Part shown: in pieces, positions 39,378 to 51,489 of the stretch
Layout of the letters: each line of letters begins with the position of its first letter
How positions within the stretch are numbered: position 1 is the first letter of the stretch
Assembly (NCBI GenBank): GCA_964036045.1
Contig: OZ038394.1
Coordinates: forward strand, 2,521,379 to 2,585,378
Origin: Eutreptiella sp. 'Long Island Sound 2002'
Taxonomy: Eukaryota; Euglenozoa; Euglenophyceae; Eutreptiales; Eutreptiaceae
Length of the DNA: 64,000 nt
Reading direction: 5' to 3'
The notes under the pieces: model-generated
What the model saw: the letters and a program-made list of their open reading frames with translations, nothing else
Told to the model about the DNA's origin: nothing
The model's database searches: none
Program-made: the position numbers and the translations under genes

Positions 39378-41865
39378 TTGCATTGTTTCCCTCTCATTCT
39401 TAGCTTTGATCATACTCTGCTTTCTTTTGTGACAATATCGCAAACCCCCAACCAACTTGCATCCCTCCAATCTCGCTCGGACCCCTCCGCCAACACGCTC
39501 CTGGGTTACCATGGCCTCCCCATGGTGCACCACGACATGGAGGAGGTCACCTATGCCTCGGACGCCCTCAATGTTGAGGTGGTGGTGGACTAGGCAACAT
39601 CCCTCGACCCAGCCCCCCATGTTATTCACATTGATTTGTGTAACTCCGTCCGCAACTCATATTTTGGGGTGGAGGGCTGGTCGACGGGTCCTTGAGGGAA
39701 TTCTATCTTTAGGTTCCCACTGTGCGCTTCATGCGCCTCCTCCCCTCCCCTGCCACCGTCGACCAGCTGTTGAAGGGGCTAGGTTCCAACTCCATGGAGA
39801 AGACCAAGGACGCCCGTGTCCAAGTGTGCCGCCCGTACATAGCCCCCCCTATTGCGACATGGTAGCTCTTCAGGATATCAGTGGCATCTGCTCTTTTTTC
39901 CCCTTATCCTAGCACCTTGCCAACCCCAAGTGGTGGGAGGATTTGGGCATCGCCCCTTTCCATCCCACCATCCACCCCAACACTCATACCCCCGACATCA
40001 CCCACCCCAGGTGGTGCTGCACCATTGCCGTGCAATGATACCTCGGAGCTTCTTGCCCCCCCCCCCCCCTTCATTCCGAGTCAGCCCTCCCCTCCGCACC
40101 AAACCCCTATCCGACCCCCCCCCCCCCTTGGGGTGACGCCGTAGTATCATAGTGGGCATGCACCCGGCTTGGAGACTCCCGGGGTAGGTTCAAACCCCAG
40201 AAGCTTGTAGTGGGTCGCTTTAGTGTCATGGTCCCTGGATATCTTCCTCCCTTCGGGCGCTTACAAATCCCATCTAATGGAGTAGGGTAAGTTTTGGCGA
40301 AGTTTTTCAGCTATCCGTGAAAGAGCGTAGTGGTGGTTGTGCAGGTGAGGCTGTGTGGTGCCACAACTCACATCATTTCTCTGTTCCCTCCTCGGTTGTT
40401 GTGCGGTCTCTGTATGCACTTCGCTTGGGCGCTATCTATAAGAGAGGAAGTGTGTACCCTACCCTCTCCGTGTTACTCACGTTCTGTCAAGGGAAGGAGC
40501 ATACGTGAAATGCACTAGGCACACGCAACAGAGTGCTCTCGGGGTTGGAAGCCTGGTCCGCCTCCCACAGAGGTGATGGGACTGGCCCTGCCTTTGGTCT
40601 TTGGCAAGTGATAAAACCACAAAAGGGCAAAATGATTTTGGGGGCGGGTGGCTCGGGGAACGGTTACTACGGTGACGGCAGTGTAGCATACCGGACACAT
40701 ACACCCGAGGAAACGAAAAAGCCAATGACCTGGTTGAGGCCAGACGCCTCCAAAATCCCCTAAATTTTGAGCAACCCTTTCTCATCCCTCGGACACCAGA
40801 AGACATCGTAGAACAGATAGGGGACACCCAAGCTTGGCTGTAATTGGCCAAACAGCTTGATTTCGACTCTTTGTCTGCTTCTGTGCAATTCAATTCATCA
40901 AACACGATCTCCATGTCATCCGCAGAAGACCCAGCCCCTAGCGTGCTGAACTCCCTTGTGGGGGATGATTCCTTGCAGCTGGATGCATTGGGTCTGAGTG
41001 AAATGCATAGCCCGGTAGACCACTCGCCCATGTTTAGACTAGACGCTAATCCGGAACGAGGCATACCCATTCAAAGGACGCCCCCACTGCGCGCTTTGGG
41101 GCTGGAATCCATGCCCACACCACAGTGTACCACCTCCCCCACCTCATCGGTCCTCTGTCTTTGAGAGGTCTACTAGGTACGGGTGCAAGCGGGGACGGCA
41201 CTGGGGGAGGCGGGGGAGGTGTGCTGGGACACCATTGAGCTACAAAGGGGGGGCATGTAGCTCATGGTGGCCACTTGGAGGCACCATGGGCTGCCTTCAC
41301 GTGAGGGGGTGAAGGATGGGATGGAGGGGGGCCTTTTTAACCTCTAGACCCCCGACCCCAAGCACCGCCACCACGAACCTAACGCCACCAACCTTGACGC
41401 AACCCCCCCCCCCCCTGATGCGTTGGACGTTGATGGGGAGCTGGGCACCTGGGATGTCCCCATCATTGACCACATCCTCTGGCTAGGGAAGGGACTGTGG
41501 TCGGGGGATGCTGCCGAGGCCCTCTTCGCGGACACGGAGGGGGTGCCCTCGGTGGGCCCCTCCACTTGCCCCTACCACCCAACCTTCATGGCCCGGTTGG
41601 CCCCAGCCGAGGACCTAGCTATGCTGGAGGTGTGGGGGCACTCCGTTGTCTTCGTCGGAGGAGTGCACTAGCTGGAAGTGGTGAAGGATGGCACAGTGGA
41701 CGAGGCGACGGCCATCAACTTTGCCATCTCTGGCATCGCCCCCCCCACCCCACCCCACCCCCCGCCTGACCAACCACCACTCTAGCATGGCGCAAAGTGA
41801 AGCAGGCCCGCACCCGAGGATGGTCAATTGTTTGCCCTTGCGAAGGCCAGGTATTTCCGTCGTCA
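39378..41865 (+). other. E3 module A: decayed coding remnants
   Basis: Short open pieces on the plus strand: a 63-codon stretch with MEEVTYASDALNVEVVVD (39534-39593; faintly like LEDDTYASANVIR in dioxygenase A of E2), a Ser/Leu-rich stretch SMSSAEDPAPSVLNSLVGDD (40913-40972) to TGA 41164, and a stretch WDVPIIDHILWLGKGLWSGD (about 41450) to TAG 41671. Poly(C) tracts interrupt it. This position matches dioxygenase A in E2, but I cannot demonstrate a dioxygenase motif. Confidence 0.35.
40141..40215 (+). repeat. tRNA-like SINE head
   Basis: TATCATAGTGGGCATG (A-box side) and GGTTCAAACCCC (40187-40198, B box) at tRNA-like spacing. Confidence 0.5.
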
Positions 41866-41869
41866 AACC

Positions 41870-41990
41870 ATGCACATTTGCATATATTTGCATAAATTCA
41901 TACGAAGTTCATACGAACCTCGTAGCAACAAATATAGTTCGCATCGGTACGAACTTTGTCAGAAATTCGTACCCATTTAAGTAAATTTAC
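41870..41990. repeat. TTCGTACGAA-type cluster 2 (E3)
   Basis: TTCATACGAAGTTCATACG, GGTACGAACTTTG and AAATTCGTACCC variants. Confidence 0.6.
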
Positions 41991-41999
41991 AAGAAATGC

Positions 42000-44040
42000 G
42001 ATTGTTTCCGACATTGATGTTCCCGTTGCACTCTCCAAGCCTCCCTCCAACACCTAGGCTTATCTTCTAGGTGCAGTTCCATGCTTGGACCGTTATTGCG
42101 ATCCCTACGTTCGCTGCGCTCAGAGCAATAAGCATGGTAGCTGTGCTCACTGCGGGCCTCGCTGGGGGCCTGCCCGTGCACTCGCTCGGCGGGCTCCGCC
42201 AACACCTGCACACGCAGCGGGGTGTAGTGGCACCAAAAGATCACGCCCGGCCTTGATGGACGGCAGAGTCACGTCTCTACATTGTGGGAGCTGGCAATGG
42301 AGGCCCAAGGGGTGCAGGGGCACTGCACATTCCGTTCCTTTGCCCCATCTTTGTGAAGGGGGGCTCCGGGTTGCCGGAGGGGGACATTTTGGTGGGCATG
42401 CTTGCCTATAGAGTGGTCAGCGGGTAGTGGCGGGTGCAGACGGAGGTGACAGGGGGGGAGGGGGGATTGGCTACAAGGCTTGTGAAGTTGGCATTGGTGG
42501 TTGGTGGGAGGAGCGGAGTGCCGAGTGGGGCGACGTGGCGTGGCTGGCCATGCACGTCCATGTGGGTAGGGCGACGAGGGGGAGGCCGGTGGGGGTTGAC
42601 GTCGTTGACGTCTACGAGGAGGACGCGGGAGACGACCGTGACATTCGGTCATCGACCTCCCGCGCCTCCAAGCCCTCCCAGGGGGCAAGGAGGAGCCCCC
42701 CAGCCCCACCCCCGACACACATGCACCCCCCCCCCCTCCAAGGCCCCTTGCACGGGCAGCTCCGTAGGAGTCGTTGTTGTTGTTGTTGCTGCCACTGCGA
42801 GACGCGAGCTGGTCACGGAGGATGTGGCCCATTGGCTGTAGTAGCAGCAGCAGTCGGACCCTTGGCGGGTGCGGGCACTGTCCGCGGAGGCGGCCCAGAG
42901 GGACCTGAACCGACGACTTACCCGGGCAGCAAAGACGGAGAGGGACAAGTTGCGGGAGGAGAGTGATGGGTTGCAGGCTAAGGTGAGCACCTTGGAGCGC
43001 GAAGCGCGCCGGTCCAAGGGCTGCAAGGCGCCAGCGGCAGGGGACGGAGAGCCCGAGAGTCCGAGGGGACGGTAGGCCGGGGTTGGGGGGGTTTGGGGCG
43101 GTGGTGGCACCCACCCCTACCGGCACCCACTTCCTCTTGGCAGGTGCCCAAGCGTGGCACGCGCTAGCGGAGGCGGCGCACAAGCGGCCGTCCACGGTGG
43201 CGGCCAGCTTGTGGTTGATGCCGGTGGAGCAGGGCACCGGGGTCTAGGTGGAGACCATTGCTCCGGAGACGGGCAAGGTCGAGCACGGGCATACCCCAAT
43301 TGCGGAGTAGTACCAGCTAGCCGACCTCACCGCGGCGGTGTTGGACGCCGAATTCACAACTGGGGCGGATGACCACGGCTCTCAACGCTACCTCGGGGGA
43401 ACGGGGTCCGAGGGCGGTGTAGCTGCCCTCTGCTTCTGTGGTGTATTGCCTCTGTGACCCGGTGACTTTGTGATCTCATGACCTAAATTGTGTCTCTCAA
43501 GGGGTCAACCCCCATCCCCCGAACAGTAGGGCTAATTGTTTCATGAGCACTCATGCAGGGGGCCATTCATTCTGCGTCTCATGCTTATGAGACATAGCAT
43601 ACCCCGCTTGTGTGTGCGCCACCTTGCGACTTCTGCCCTTGTGACCCAATGACCTTGTGACCTTGTGACCGCATGACTGAATGGGGTAGGGCACATTTCT
43701 TGGAACCCCCCCCCCCCGTGCAGTGCAAATACAAGGGTGATGTACGTGCTTCCTATGTGGGTGGACTAATTTACATGCGAAGTGCAGTAGAGTGGAAAAA
43801 GTGGGCGTGCCGATGATCTTTTTGATTGTGCCTGTATTCAGCACCTATGTCTGTTGCTTGAGCTTCTTTGCGCTCACTAGTACCCGACCTGGAAATGATC
43901 ACCGTTCTCCCACCACCGCAATGCCTCTGCCGATAATACCTGTATTAAGACCACAGTAGGAATTGAAACCGGGTCCATTCACGCGACGGTCCCAGGGGCA
44001 TAACTGGAGACCACCGGCAGCCACGCTAGGGTTTCATGCA
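42000..44040 (+). other. E3 module B: decayed coding remnants
   Basis: GC-rich DNA with broken frames. The clearest piece is 42869-43075, which encodes a coiled coil (LNRRLTRAAKTERDKLREES) and ends at TAG. A Gly-rich 42427-42700 piece has no recognisable fold. Poly(C) at 42727 and 43706. A tRNA-like B box on the minus strand lies at about 43965 (GGTTTCAATTCC). Confidence 0.3.
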
Positions 44041-44044
44041 AAAA

Positions 44045-44185
44045 ACGGCTAGATTCGCATAAATTCGCACAAATTTCATACGAATTTCTTGCAAACTTTT
44101 CGCTCAGAGCAAAGTGAACTGGAGGGATTCATGCTAAATTCGTCCGAAGTTCGCACGAAGTTTGTGCGACTTTCAACGAATTCGG
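44045..44185. repeat. TTCGTACGAA-type cluster 3 (E3)
   Basis: ATTCGCATAAATTCGCAC, TTCATACGAATTTC, TTCGTCCGAAGTTCGCACG. Confidence 0.6.
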
Positions 44186-44499
44186 TGGTTTTCTTCAATG
44201 TGGCCGTAGAAAATTGCTCATGGCGTCCGTTTAGGTCTTGCCTAACACCACCCGTCCGGCCCCTTTGTATACTCACAGGTTTTCCTCCACACACACGGTG
44301 ACGGGGCACGGCCCAAGCAGGCCTTCCATTTGTTAAGCGACCGCTCGAGAAGGAAGCGCATACAAGACCTCAGCAAGTTGTTAGCAAGGAGGTCGCTGCA
44401 TCTTACACCGCCAAGTACCTGCCCGATACCGGGCAAATGGTCCTAGCCCCGGAGACAAGGTTTACACAAACCGTGGACCCTGACCCAACATGGAGGACA

Positions 44500-45906
44500 G
44501 CTTGGTGATGGCCGTTTAGCGGATCCGCTCCTTGCACCTCTCTGGGACGGAGGCGTTGTACCCGGTGGGGCAGATGACGTACCGTGTGGTATGGGAAGAG
44601 GTGTATGGCATGCTCCGAAAGCTGGCATCACCAGAGTCCTGGGCGTTCACCGCCTATACGGGTGACAACACGGCCATCCATGCAACGGCCTGCTACCTCC
44701 CGCCCGCATCGAGTAGCCTTACAAATGTCGACCACCCCCACCATCGGACATCATGCTGCTTGGAGACCGACGGCTGCATTGGCTACCTATTGCTGTGGAT
44801 GGTACATCGAGGCATAAGGCCTCGTACGTCCTTTGCACACAGAGTGGCACTATCAGCCCCTACCAACTATCCAGCCGGTGGCTACAAGGGGGCAGTGAAA
44901 AATTGGAGAACCCGTACGCGGCCTCCCAAGAAACAAATTTTGATGATGAGTTGCGCAAGGCCGCAACCGTAAGTTTCAGGGACAAAGGAGGAGTGATAGG
45001 TCGTCGCTTTTCTTGTTGTGTGCAGATGGGAAAGCACAGGTGCTCAGGGGGGGCTGCGAAAACTGGAAGGCAGAATCGCTTGGAGCAACGGTGTGTTGGA
45101 TGCCGCAAGTGCAATGGAGGTGGATTGGCAACCCGTTGTAGCCATAGGTTCTATATTTAGGACTATTACGGGGCATACACGGATACACGATTGCCTGATT
45201 ATGGCCTCCACGGGGTCCTCCGTGTCCTATTATGCGGCATCAATGGGACACGGGACGTGGTTGTACAATTGACAGGGAAGGCACCCGCCACTGTTGCACA
45301 AACCATCTTGCAACCAATTTTGGATGAGGGACGGCTTGCTGCAAAAACTTGCACCCGTGCCTCCTTGCACAATGAGAAGGCGGACAACAAAGGGAAGGTA
45401 AGGATGGAGTGTGTTGCTGCCGTACACTTCATGTGGAACAAGGGATGGGAAAAGGTGGTTGATGCTTGCCTGCAACACCCCAATCTAGGGCAACATCAAG
45501 TAGCAAGGAAAAGTTGGGGGTCGGTGTGCAAAACCTGGTAGGAGAATTCTGCAAGCATGTGTGTGTTCGCTGGGCGTTCCGCATGGTTCTCCGGGGCCGA
45601 CTTGGGGCGGCTCCGGAGACATAGCGTAGCCATGGGCACTGCCCATGATGTGCTCTACTGGGGCAAAATTCTGTGGGCGCATCTTTGGATCGACCACATG
45701 TATTTTTTTTGCAAAGAAGTAGAATCTTGTCAAAGTTCTCTTGCTTTGCCATGAAGCGGAGTCAACGAAGGTTGAAGCGCATGTTGTGCAACAGCGGGGG
45801 CCTAAGCCTCCTCCAAGGGAGGCTAGGGGTGCAAGTGGTTGTGGACAACCACACCATTGATGATAGCCTGGCAGCGCATGGGTGGGATGCGACCAAAAGG
45901 GCATAG
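44500..45906 (+). pseudogene. Transposase-like gene (E3 copy)
   Basis: Homologous to 1-1022 and 9110-10798. IAVDGTSRHK at 44795 corresponds to CVDGTQLHK, CADGKAQVL at 45020 to the second Asp, then DYGLHGVLRV, LWIDHM and a C-terminal KRSQRRLK. The Glu of the last motif (EGSHRRLK in E1) is Lys here. At least three frame changes and an in-frame TAG at 45539, where E1 has TGG, make it non-functional. It fixes the 5' half of the E1/E3 protein that is missing at the start of the window. Confidence 0.7.
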
Positions 45907-46139
45907 CATGGGCAAGGACCCATCAGTGTACAAAGGTTAGTGAGCTGTACGAGAAGACGGCTTCTAACCAACATGCAACACCTTCAGACCTTAGAGAGGC
46001 AGTTCCGATGCTGCAAGAAAAGGATGTGAGAGCGTAACACGGACAAGGGCCATGGTTGTCAGTGGCTGGGGTGCATGCAAGGGTGCACGGGGTGCGTAGT
46101 CCGGGTGTTTGAGCAACGATGGGGCGGGGTTGGACTGAA

Positions 46140-46180
46140 ATGCAGGCAAATTTGTACGATATTCGTACGAATTCGTCGGC
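46140..46180. repeat. TTCGTACGAA-type cluster 4 (E3)
   Basis: TTGTACGATATTCGTACGAA followed by TTCGTCGG, at the same place as the cluster after the E1 gene. Confidence 0.6.
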
Positions 46181-46447
46181 ATTCATGCCTACGCCTTCCC
46201 TACAGGATTGCCGGGTTTTGCCACTTTTCGTTTTGGGCACCGTTTGGCCGTGGTGGGTCCATTTGGGGCGGGACGTTCGCTGGACGATGGGGAGTCAAAA
46301 TAGGGCACGGTTTTTTACCCCTCAAGTACGTCATATTCAAACCAAAATGTAGTGTTTTATCCAAATAACGCTTTAAAAGGGTCAAATTCGCGTGAACATG
46401 AACGCGCCATTCAAACAACCGCTTAACCCCCGTTCACGAAGGGTACA

Positions 46448-47330
46448 AAGAGCACCCTTTTGCATATTTTTTCAAGTTCCACCTTTCCGTGTTGTATGTG
46501 ACTACAATGGAATGCGTTGGGCACCCTTGTGGTGTAAATACTGATGAAGGGGATCACTTGCAAGCCATTTTCTCGCTGCCAATACCCTTCAATGCCTCTT
46601 TTTGGCGTCGCTGACCGGTGAAGCTTGGAAAGCACCCTTTTTGCGTACTTTTTCAAGTTTCACCTTCCCGTGCTATGTTTGACATTCGCTGGGTACTCTT
46701 GTGGTGATAAATCATGATGAAGGGGATCATCTGCAACATAGTTCCATGCTGTCAACACCTTTCAATGCCCTATTGGTGCCACCGGCGTGCATGGTGCACG
46801 TGCTAGGGTAGGGTTGCAGGACTCACCTTTTAGTCCAAAGGGGGTCAAAAACGATTTTTTCCAAAGTTGTTCCCAACCCACTTGGGGTGCGCAAACCAGT
46901 GGTTTAAGGCTATTTTTGAGCCATGTTTGACGCATATTAGCCCATGCAAGTTCCCAAAAACCTGAAGCAATTTTAGGACTTACGATATGTACGGGGTGGT
47001 TTGGTGGGAATGGGTTGTATTGAATGCCATACATTGCGGTGGGCATCCTTGTGGTGATAAATAATGATGAAGGGGATCATTTGCAAGCTATTTCCATGTA
47101 ATCAACACCCTTCAATGCCCCATGGGGGTGGTGTAGCCCGGACAGTGCACGTGGCAGGGTAGGGTTGCGGGGTCACTTGTGGGTCCCAAAGTGCTCAACA
47201 ATGATTTTTTCCAAAGTTGTTCCCAAACCACTTGGGGAGCGCAAACAAGTGTCTTACAGCTATTTTGAACCATTTTGGGCCCACATGAGCCCATGCAAGT
47301 TCAAAAAAAGCCTTTCAAATGGGCTATTAT
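46448..47330 (+). repeat. Diverged tandem repeats, 170-350 bp units
   Basis: The word TGATGAAGGGGATCA, preceded by CACCCTTGTGGTG or a close variant, occurs at 46541, 46717 and 47065. The longer second and third units also share TTTTTTCCAAAGTTGTTCCC. No coding. Confidence 0.7.
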
Positions 47331-47339
47331 GGGACTAAC

Positions 47340-47580
47340 CGTGCAGCAAAGGGGGAGCGTGGAGGGGTGGTAGGTGAGGGGTGCGGGAGGAGTGATGGGG
47401 GGCATGTCTCTTGAGTGAGTAGAGCCATTTTCGACCCATATGAGCGCATACAAGCTCCAAAAAGGCCTTGAAATGGCAAATTTTGGGAATGACAGTGCGG
47501 CAAAGGGTTTTCTAGGGGGACTGTGTGGGGAGGGGTGATAGGGGAGGGATGCGGGAGGAGTGCTGGGGACATGTCTCTCA
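47340..47580 (+). repeat. Direct repeat pair
   Basis: GATGCGGGAGGAGTG(A/C)TGGGG followed by CATGTCTCT at about 47380 and 47550, with the sequence between them also related to the previous array. Confidence 0.55.
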
Positions 47581-47599
47581 AGCAAGCGAAGTGAGCGAG

Positions 47600-48900
47600 G
47601 AAGGTTTTCGAGGGCGGTAAAAGGGGGTAAGTGTAGCCACACTTGTGGCCAGGTAGAAGCATGCCGCAGCACAAGAAAATTTTCCAAGGGACCGCACATG
47701 CTTGGTTGTGTGACACGGCAGCTGATCTGTGCCACTATGTTCCTCTTGTGACCGCCCCGCCCGACACTGTTTCCAAAGAGGAGGGTCACCCCCGCCCCCC
47801 TTTCCAGACCCCCTCCCCCGGACCCTCCTGCGTTCTACCGCCTTCCTTGTCGTGGGGTGTGCTGCTCGGGCAAAGGAAAGCGTCAATGTGCCAAAGTACC
47901 TCCGGGGGAATGGAGGGGCATCCGTAATGTTCTGGGGGATTGATTTTGCCGTTTGTCCTGTGGGATGCCGCTGTCGTGGCAAGGAACGGGCACGGGAGGG
48001 GCATAACGGAACGCAGTTGGCACTGAACGATGGCGGTGTTGACGGTGTGGGAACAGGGGACGCTGCGCGAGCAACACGGATGGGGATGGTATGAGGAGCT
48101 CTATACTGTTGGGGAAAGGCGGTGCGTCCCGGGATGGGCTGGCCGCAAGCAGGAGGCATGGAGGCCTCGTCAGTGGCCCGAACACCAGAATCCTGCAGTC
48201 CCAACCCAAACGTGCTCGGTCCCATCCCCCACACCGGCGTTGCCCTGTCAGGAAGACGCTTCGCAGTCCGTTGCCCCCATCTCCCCCCATCCAAACCGGG
48301 GTCTTGAAGTTCCCCTTTGTTATTGAGTTGGGTAGTGTTGGGAGTAAGTGGGTTTCCTACATTCTTGGTGTCCCTCAACATGCATCCTTATCCAGCTCCG
48401 TAGCTGATATTTCCTCCCCCACCAGCTCGGTCCCAATATTCAGTCTTGATACGGCTCATGCCATAGACCACACTACATGATCACTTCTATTGCCTTCGGC
48501 AAGTCCACCTTGCACAGAGTTTGCCCCGAGCAGTGCATCACCAATTTGTCCCGGCATTGTTGCCTATCCATGTACATATGGGCTGGTACGTGGGTCTCAT
48601 TGATGCTGCACAGCTCCCCATGGGTTTATGTGCGGTTCCCTTGGCACCAAATGATCATGCAAGCTTGGTCCAAGGGTCCTTGTTGGTTGTCGGAGGTCAC
48701 CCAAACATCAGGATTTTTTTACCAATGCATGCTGGGCTGCATCCTCATTGCGGTAAGGGGGTCAGTTGGGTGTACCTGGAGATAGAGCTTGGGACCCGCC
48801 ATCAACCAAAGTCCAATCGACACATGGTGCTGGCCATAAGCCAACAAAGTTTTGCCCACTGCAGTGCAAATCAACAAAAAACGGCACTTTAGGGGCCAAT
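47600..48900 (+). pseudogene. Decayed coding region, unknown
   Basis: Successive plus-strand frames look protein-like but are broken: KYLRGNGGASVMFWGIDFA (47895), a stretch ending GWYEELYTVGE (48090), FVIELGSVGSKWVSYILGV (48316), and VHMGWYVGLIDAAQLPMGLC to HCGKGVSWVYLEIELG (48560-48800). No family recognised. It may be an additional module of a transposon like E3. Confidence 0.35.
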
Positions 48901-50727
48901 CAAATTTTACATCACCTGACCTTTTTAACTTTTGTATTTCAACGGCCTTTTGGACCAGAATTTAGCGCGTGGTGCAAGTCTGCCAGGTTATGCAGAGTTC
49001 CCAGCACGGTGCAACGTCGATCCCAAGTCATGGTAAAGGGCAAGGGCAAGTCCAGGGGATCAGGACGTATGGGAGTAGGACAGGAAGTGGTGAGGATGGA
49101 GAAAGTCTGAGTAGAGAGGGAGGATATGGCAGTGGTGAGAGGCCGATGGGTGCTGCTAGATAGAGGCAATACAATACACAGGCTTCGTGCCCCCCCACAC
49201 ACACATACACACACAAGTGCCTAGACACAAAGGGTGGGGGGGTACCAACTTGAACAAAAGGTTGTTTCAAGAGATCCTCCATCGAGTCCATGAACTGTCT
49301 CTCATTGATGGTTCTCAAGTAGACCGTTCCAAGACTGAAATTTAATGATGGGTATCCAAAGCCCAAGGCTGATGCTCCAAAATATGCACACTCTCTCTCA
49401 TGATGGGTATCCAAATACAAGACCATGTCCATTCAATGGCAAAAATAGAAAATTCACATTAAAGCTCCAGTTTTTGAGTATGTGGGCCACCATTTGGCAC
49501 ATCTTGATTTTCTAGGCCATGACATACTAAAAATATGTCACAAGTCACTACAAATTTCACATGCGATCACTACCTCCCACTAGATGCTTGTGAAAGACTG
49601 CAACTCCTATCCACAGTGCTTTCCTCTAAATGGTGCTACAAAGAGGGCGTCTTGCTCTGTGGGGTGCATGCAGCGAATGCGGGGCATCGTTTAGGCACTT
49701 TTTGTACCCCAGGACAAAGTGCACACATTATCCTCCTCTTCAACCTGCTCATTGTTGGTGGGAGCAGAATTTTAATTAAGGCTAAGGAAGTTTTTCATTA
49801 AGCCTGCCACTCGTAACCCCCCTGCCATGATTCGCCCCCCCCCCCCTCTTTTTTAAAGCTATGGTTTTCTGGGCTCCAAAGCTGCGTTGTTGAATTGAAG
49901 CATGACTGATTTTCTGATGCTATGTATGTTGTTTGTCCATCACCATATTTTGCGGGTGCGTGCTTTACGTGAGGTTTATGGCCATATGGGAGCATTCAGT
50001 GGGGACAGGTTCTAGGGAGAATGGCGCTGCGTGCGGTGCAAAGTTTCCCGCAAAGCCCTTTTCATCCTGCTTTCATCCTGATCCGCCCTATCTATAATGT
50101 GCCACTTCTGTTGATCTGCTTTTGCCAAGTTATGAATACAATCATAGATATTATGCTCTCTGGTTTATGCCTCACAAGGTGTGGCTGCAACCAAACCGCA
50201 AGTAGAGTGCTTCTACAAAGAAGGTAGAACCAACCCTCGTGGGAGTCTGGCCTAACTCTGCGCAAACAATTCCGGATTGCATGGTCCAGTGTGGGGGGGC
50301 AAAGGATCGACCGCAAGCCATTTTTCAGTGGCCCTGATACCCGACCCCGGGGGGAGGGGGGGAGGGGGGGGGGGGGGGGCTGCCTGCCTTTTTGAAATTG
50401 TGGGTGCCTTCGCCAACCCCCCCCCCCCAGTCTGCCCCCGAACAGCCAATCAAAAACAACTCCAGCCATCACAAAGCAAATGTAAAATGAATCAATAAAA
50501 TTTTCGCTGTGCATAGCCATGCCATTTTGAGCAGACGGGGGAGGGGGGTCTGCGAAGAGGCAGGCACTTTTTGAGGGCAGGCAATGCTTTTGTCCTAAGC
50601 TTACCCTGGGAGTGAAGAGCTAGCTCAGTCTAAATGTCAGTACCCAGCCCTCCTACTGTGCACAGCCCTCTGTGGCTACAATGAGAAGGGTGGGTGGGGG
50701 GCGTGCCCAGCAACACACGGCATTGCC
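48901..50727. other. Intergenic with simple repeats
   Basis: No gene recognised. A (CA)n run at 49190-49215, poly(C) at 49832, poly(G) at 50341-50380 and poly(C) at 50418. The last 150 bp before the next ORF (from 50580) are presumed leader of the dehydrogenase gene. Confidence 0.4.
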
Positions 50728-51489
50728 ATGCATTTGCTTTTGAAGAACAAAATGCGGTTGAAAGACAAGGTTGCATTGATAACCGGAGCCGCCCATCGAG
50801 TGGGCAAAGCCATCGCTGTTGGATTGGCGCATCGCGGTTCCAATATTGTTTTGAATTATCACTCCTCCGGCGAGGCTGCTCAGCAAACTCAAACTGAGTT
50901 GGAGGCTTTGGGGGTAAAGGTGCTTCCAATTCAGGCAGACATTACGAATCAGTTGGCTGTGGAGGCGATGGTGGCAAAGGCTGTGGATCATTTTGGCCAC
51001 ATTGATATTTTGGTCAACAGTGCGGGCAATTACAAGGAAACACCTTTCCCAGAATCGAGCGTTGCTGATTGGGATGCGGTCATGGACACCAATTTGCGGG
51101 CTGCATTCGTGTGTGCCCGCACCGTGACCCCACACCTGCTCAAGCGCGAGGAAGGTCTGATTGTCAATATTGCTGATCTGTCTGCATTTGGGCCATGTTG
51201 GCCCAATTTTCTGGCACACTCGGTTTCAAAAGCTGGTTTGCTCTCGCTGACACAGTTTTTGGCTGTGGAGTTGAGTCCAACGATCCGGGTTAATGCTGTC
51301 GCTCCCGGTCCTGTAATTCCGATGTCTGATGATGACGTTGATGCAGTCGCTCAGAAGACGTTGGTCAAACGGTGGGGAAGTGGCAGTCACGTGGCGCAGG
51401 CTGTTGTCTTCCTGGCTGAGAATGATTACATTTGTGGTGAGGTCATCCGTGTGGACGGTGGCCAACTGCTGGGGCCGCGGAAATTGTGA
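50728..51489 (+). CDS. Short-chain dehydrogenase/reductase, bacterial type
   Basis: 253 codons from ATG 50728; the ATG at 50752 (MRLKDKVALITG) is the more usual family start and gives 245. Classical SDR fold: TGAAHRVGKAIA for the NADP/NAD dinucleotide (TGxxxRxG), as in pteridine-reductase-like enzymes, then DITN, NSAG, TNLRAAF, and IADLSAFG with the catalytic Ser152. The active-site motif reads H164-SVSK168 where most members have YxxxK; one T-to-C change would explain it. IRVNAVAPGPV and GEVIRVDGGQLLG complete the C terminus. It is intronless and less GC-biased than nearby genes, so recent transfer from bacteria, or a contaminant-like insert, is plausible. The substrate is not predictable. 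Confidence 0.85.
   Translation: MHLLLKNKMRLKDKVALITGAAHRVGKAIAVGLAHRGSNIVLNYHSSGEAAQQTQTELEALGVKVLPIQADITNQLAVEAMVAKAVDHFGHIDILVNSAGNYKETPFPESSVADWDAVMDTNLRAAFVCARTVTPHLLKREEGLIVNIADLSAFGPCWPNFLAHSVSKAGLLSLTQFLAVELSPTIRVNAVAPGPVIPMSDDDVDAVAQKTLVKRWGSGSHVAQAVVFLAENDYICGEVIRVDGGQLLGPRKL

Larger units (their letters stand above)
39062..46447 (+). mobile_element. E3: degenerate 7.4-kb TIR transposon, E1 family
   Basis: Termini TGTACCCTTCGTGAAC at 39062 and its inverse at 46432-46447, with some further inner similarity (GTTTGAATGG). Four TTCGTACGAA-type clusters partition it into three modules, as in E2. The last module is the transposase-like pseudogene. Flanks are AA on each side, compatible with a 2-bp duplication. 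It is heavily mutated and carries additional SINEs. Confidence 0.75.
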
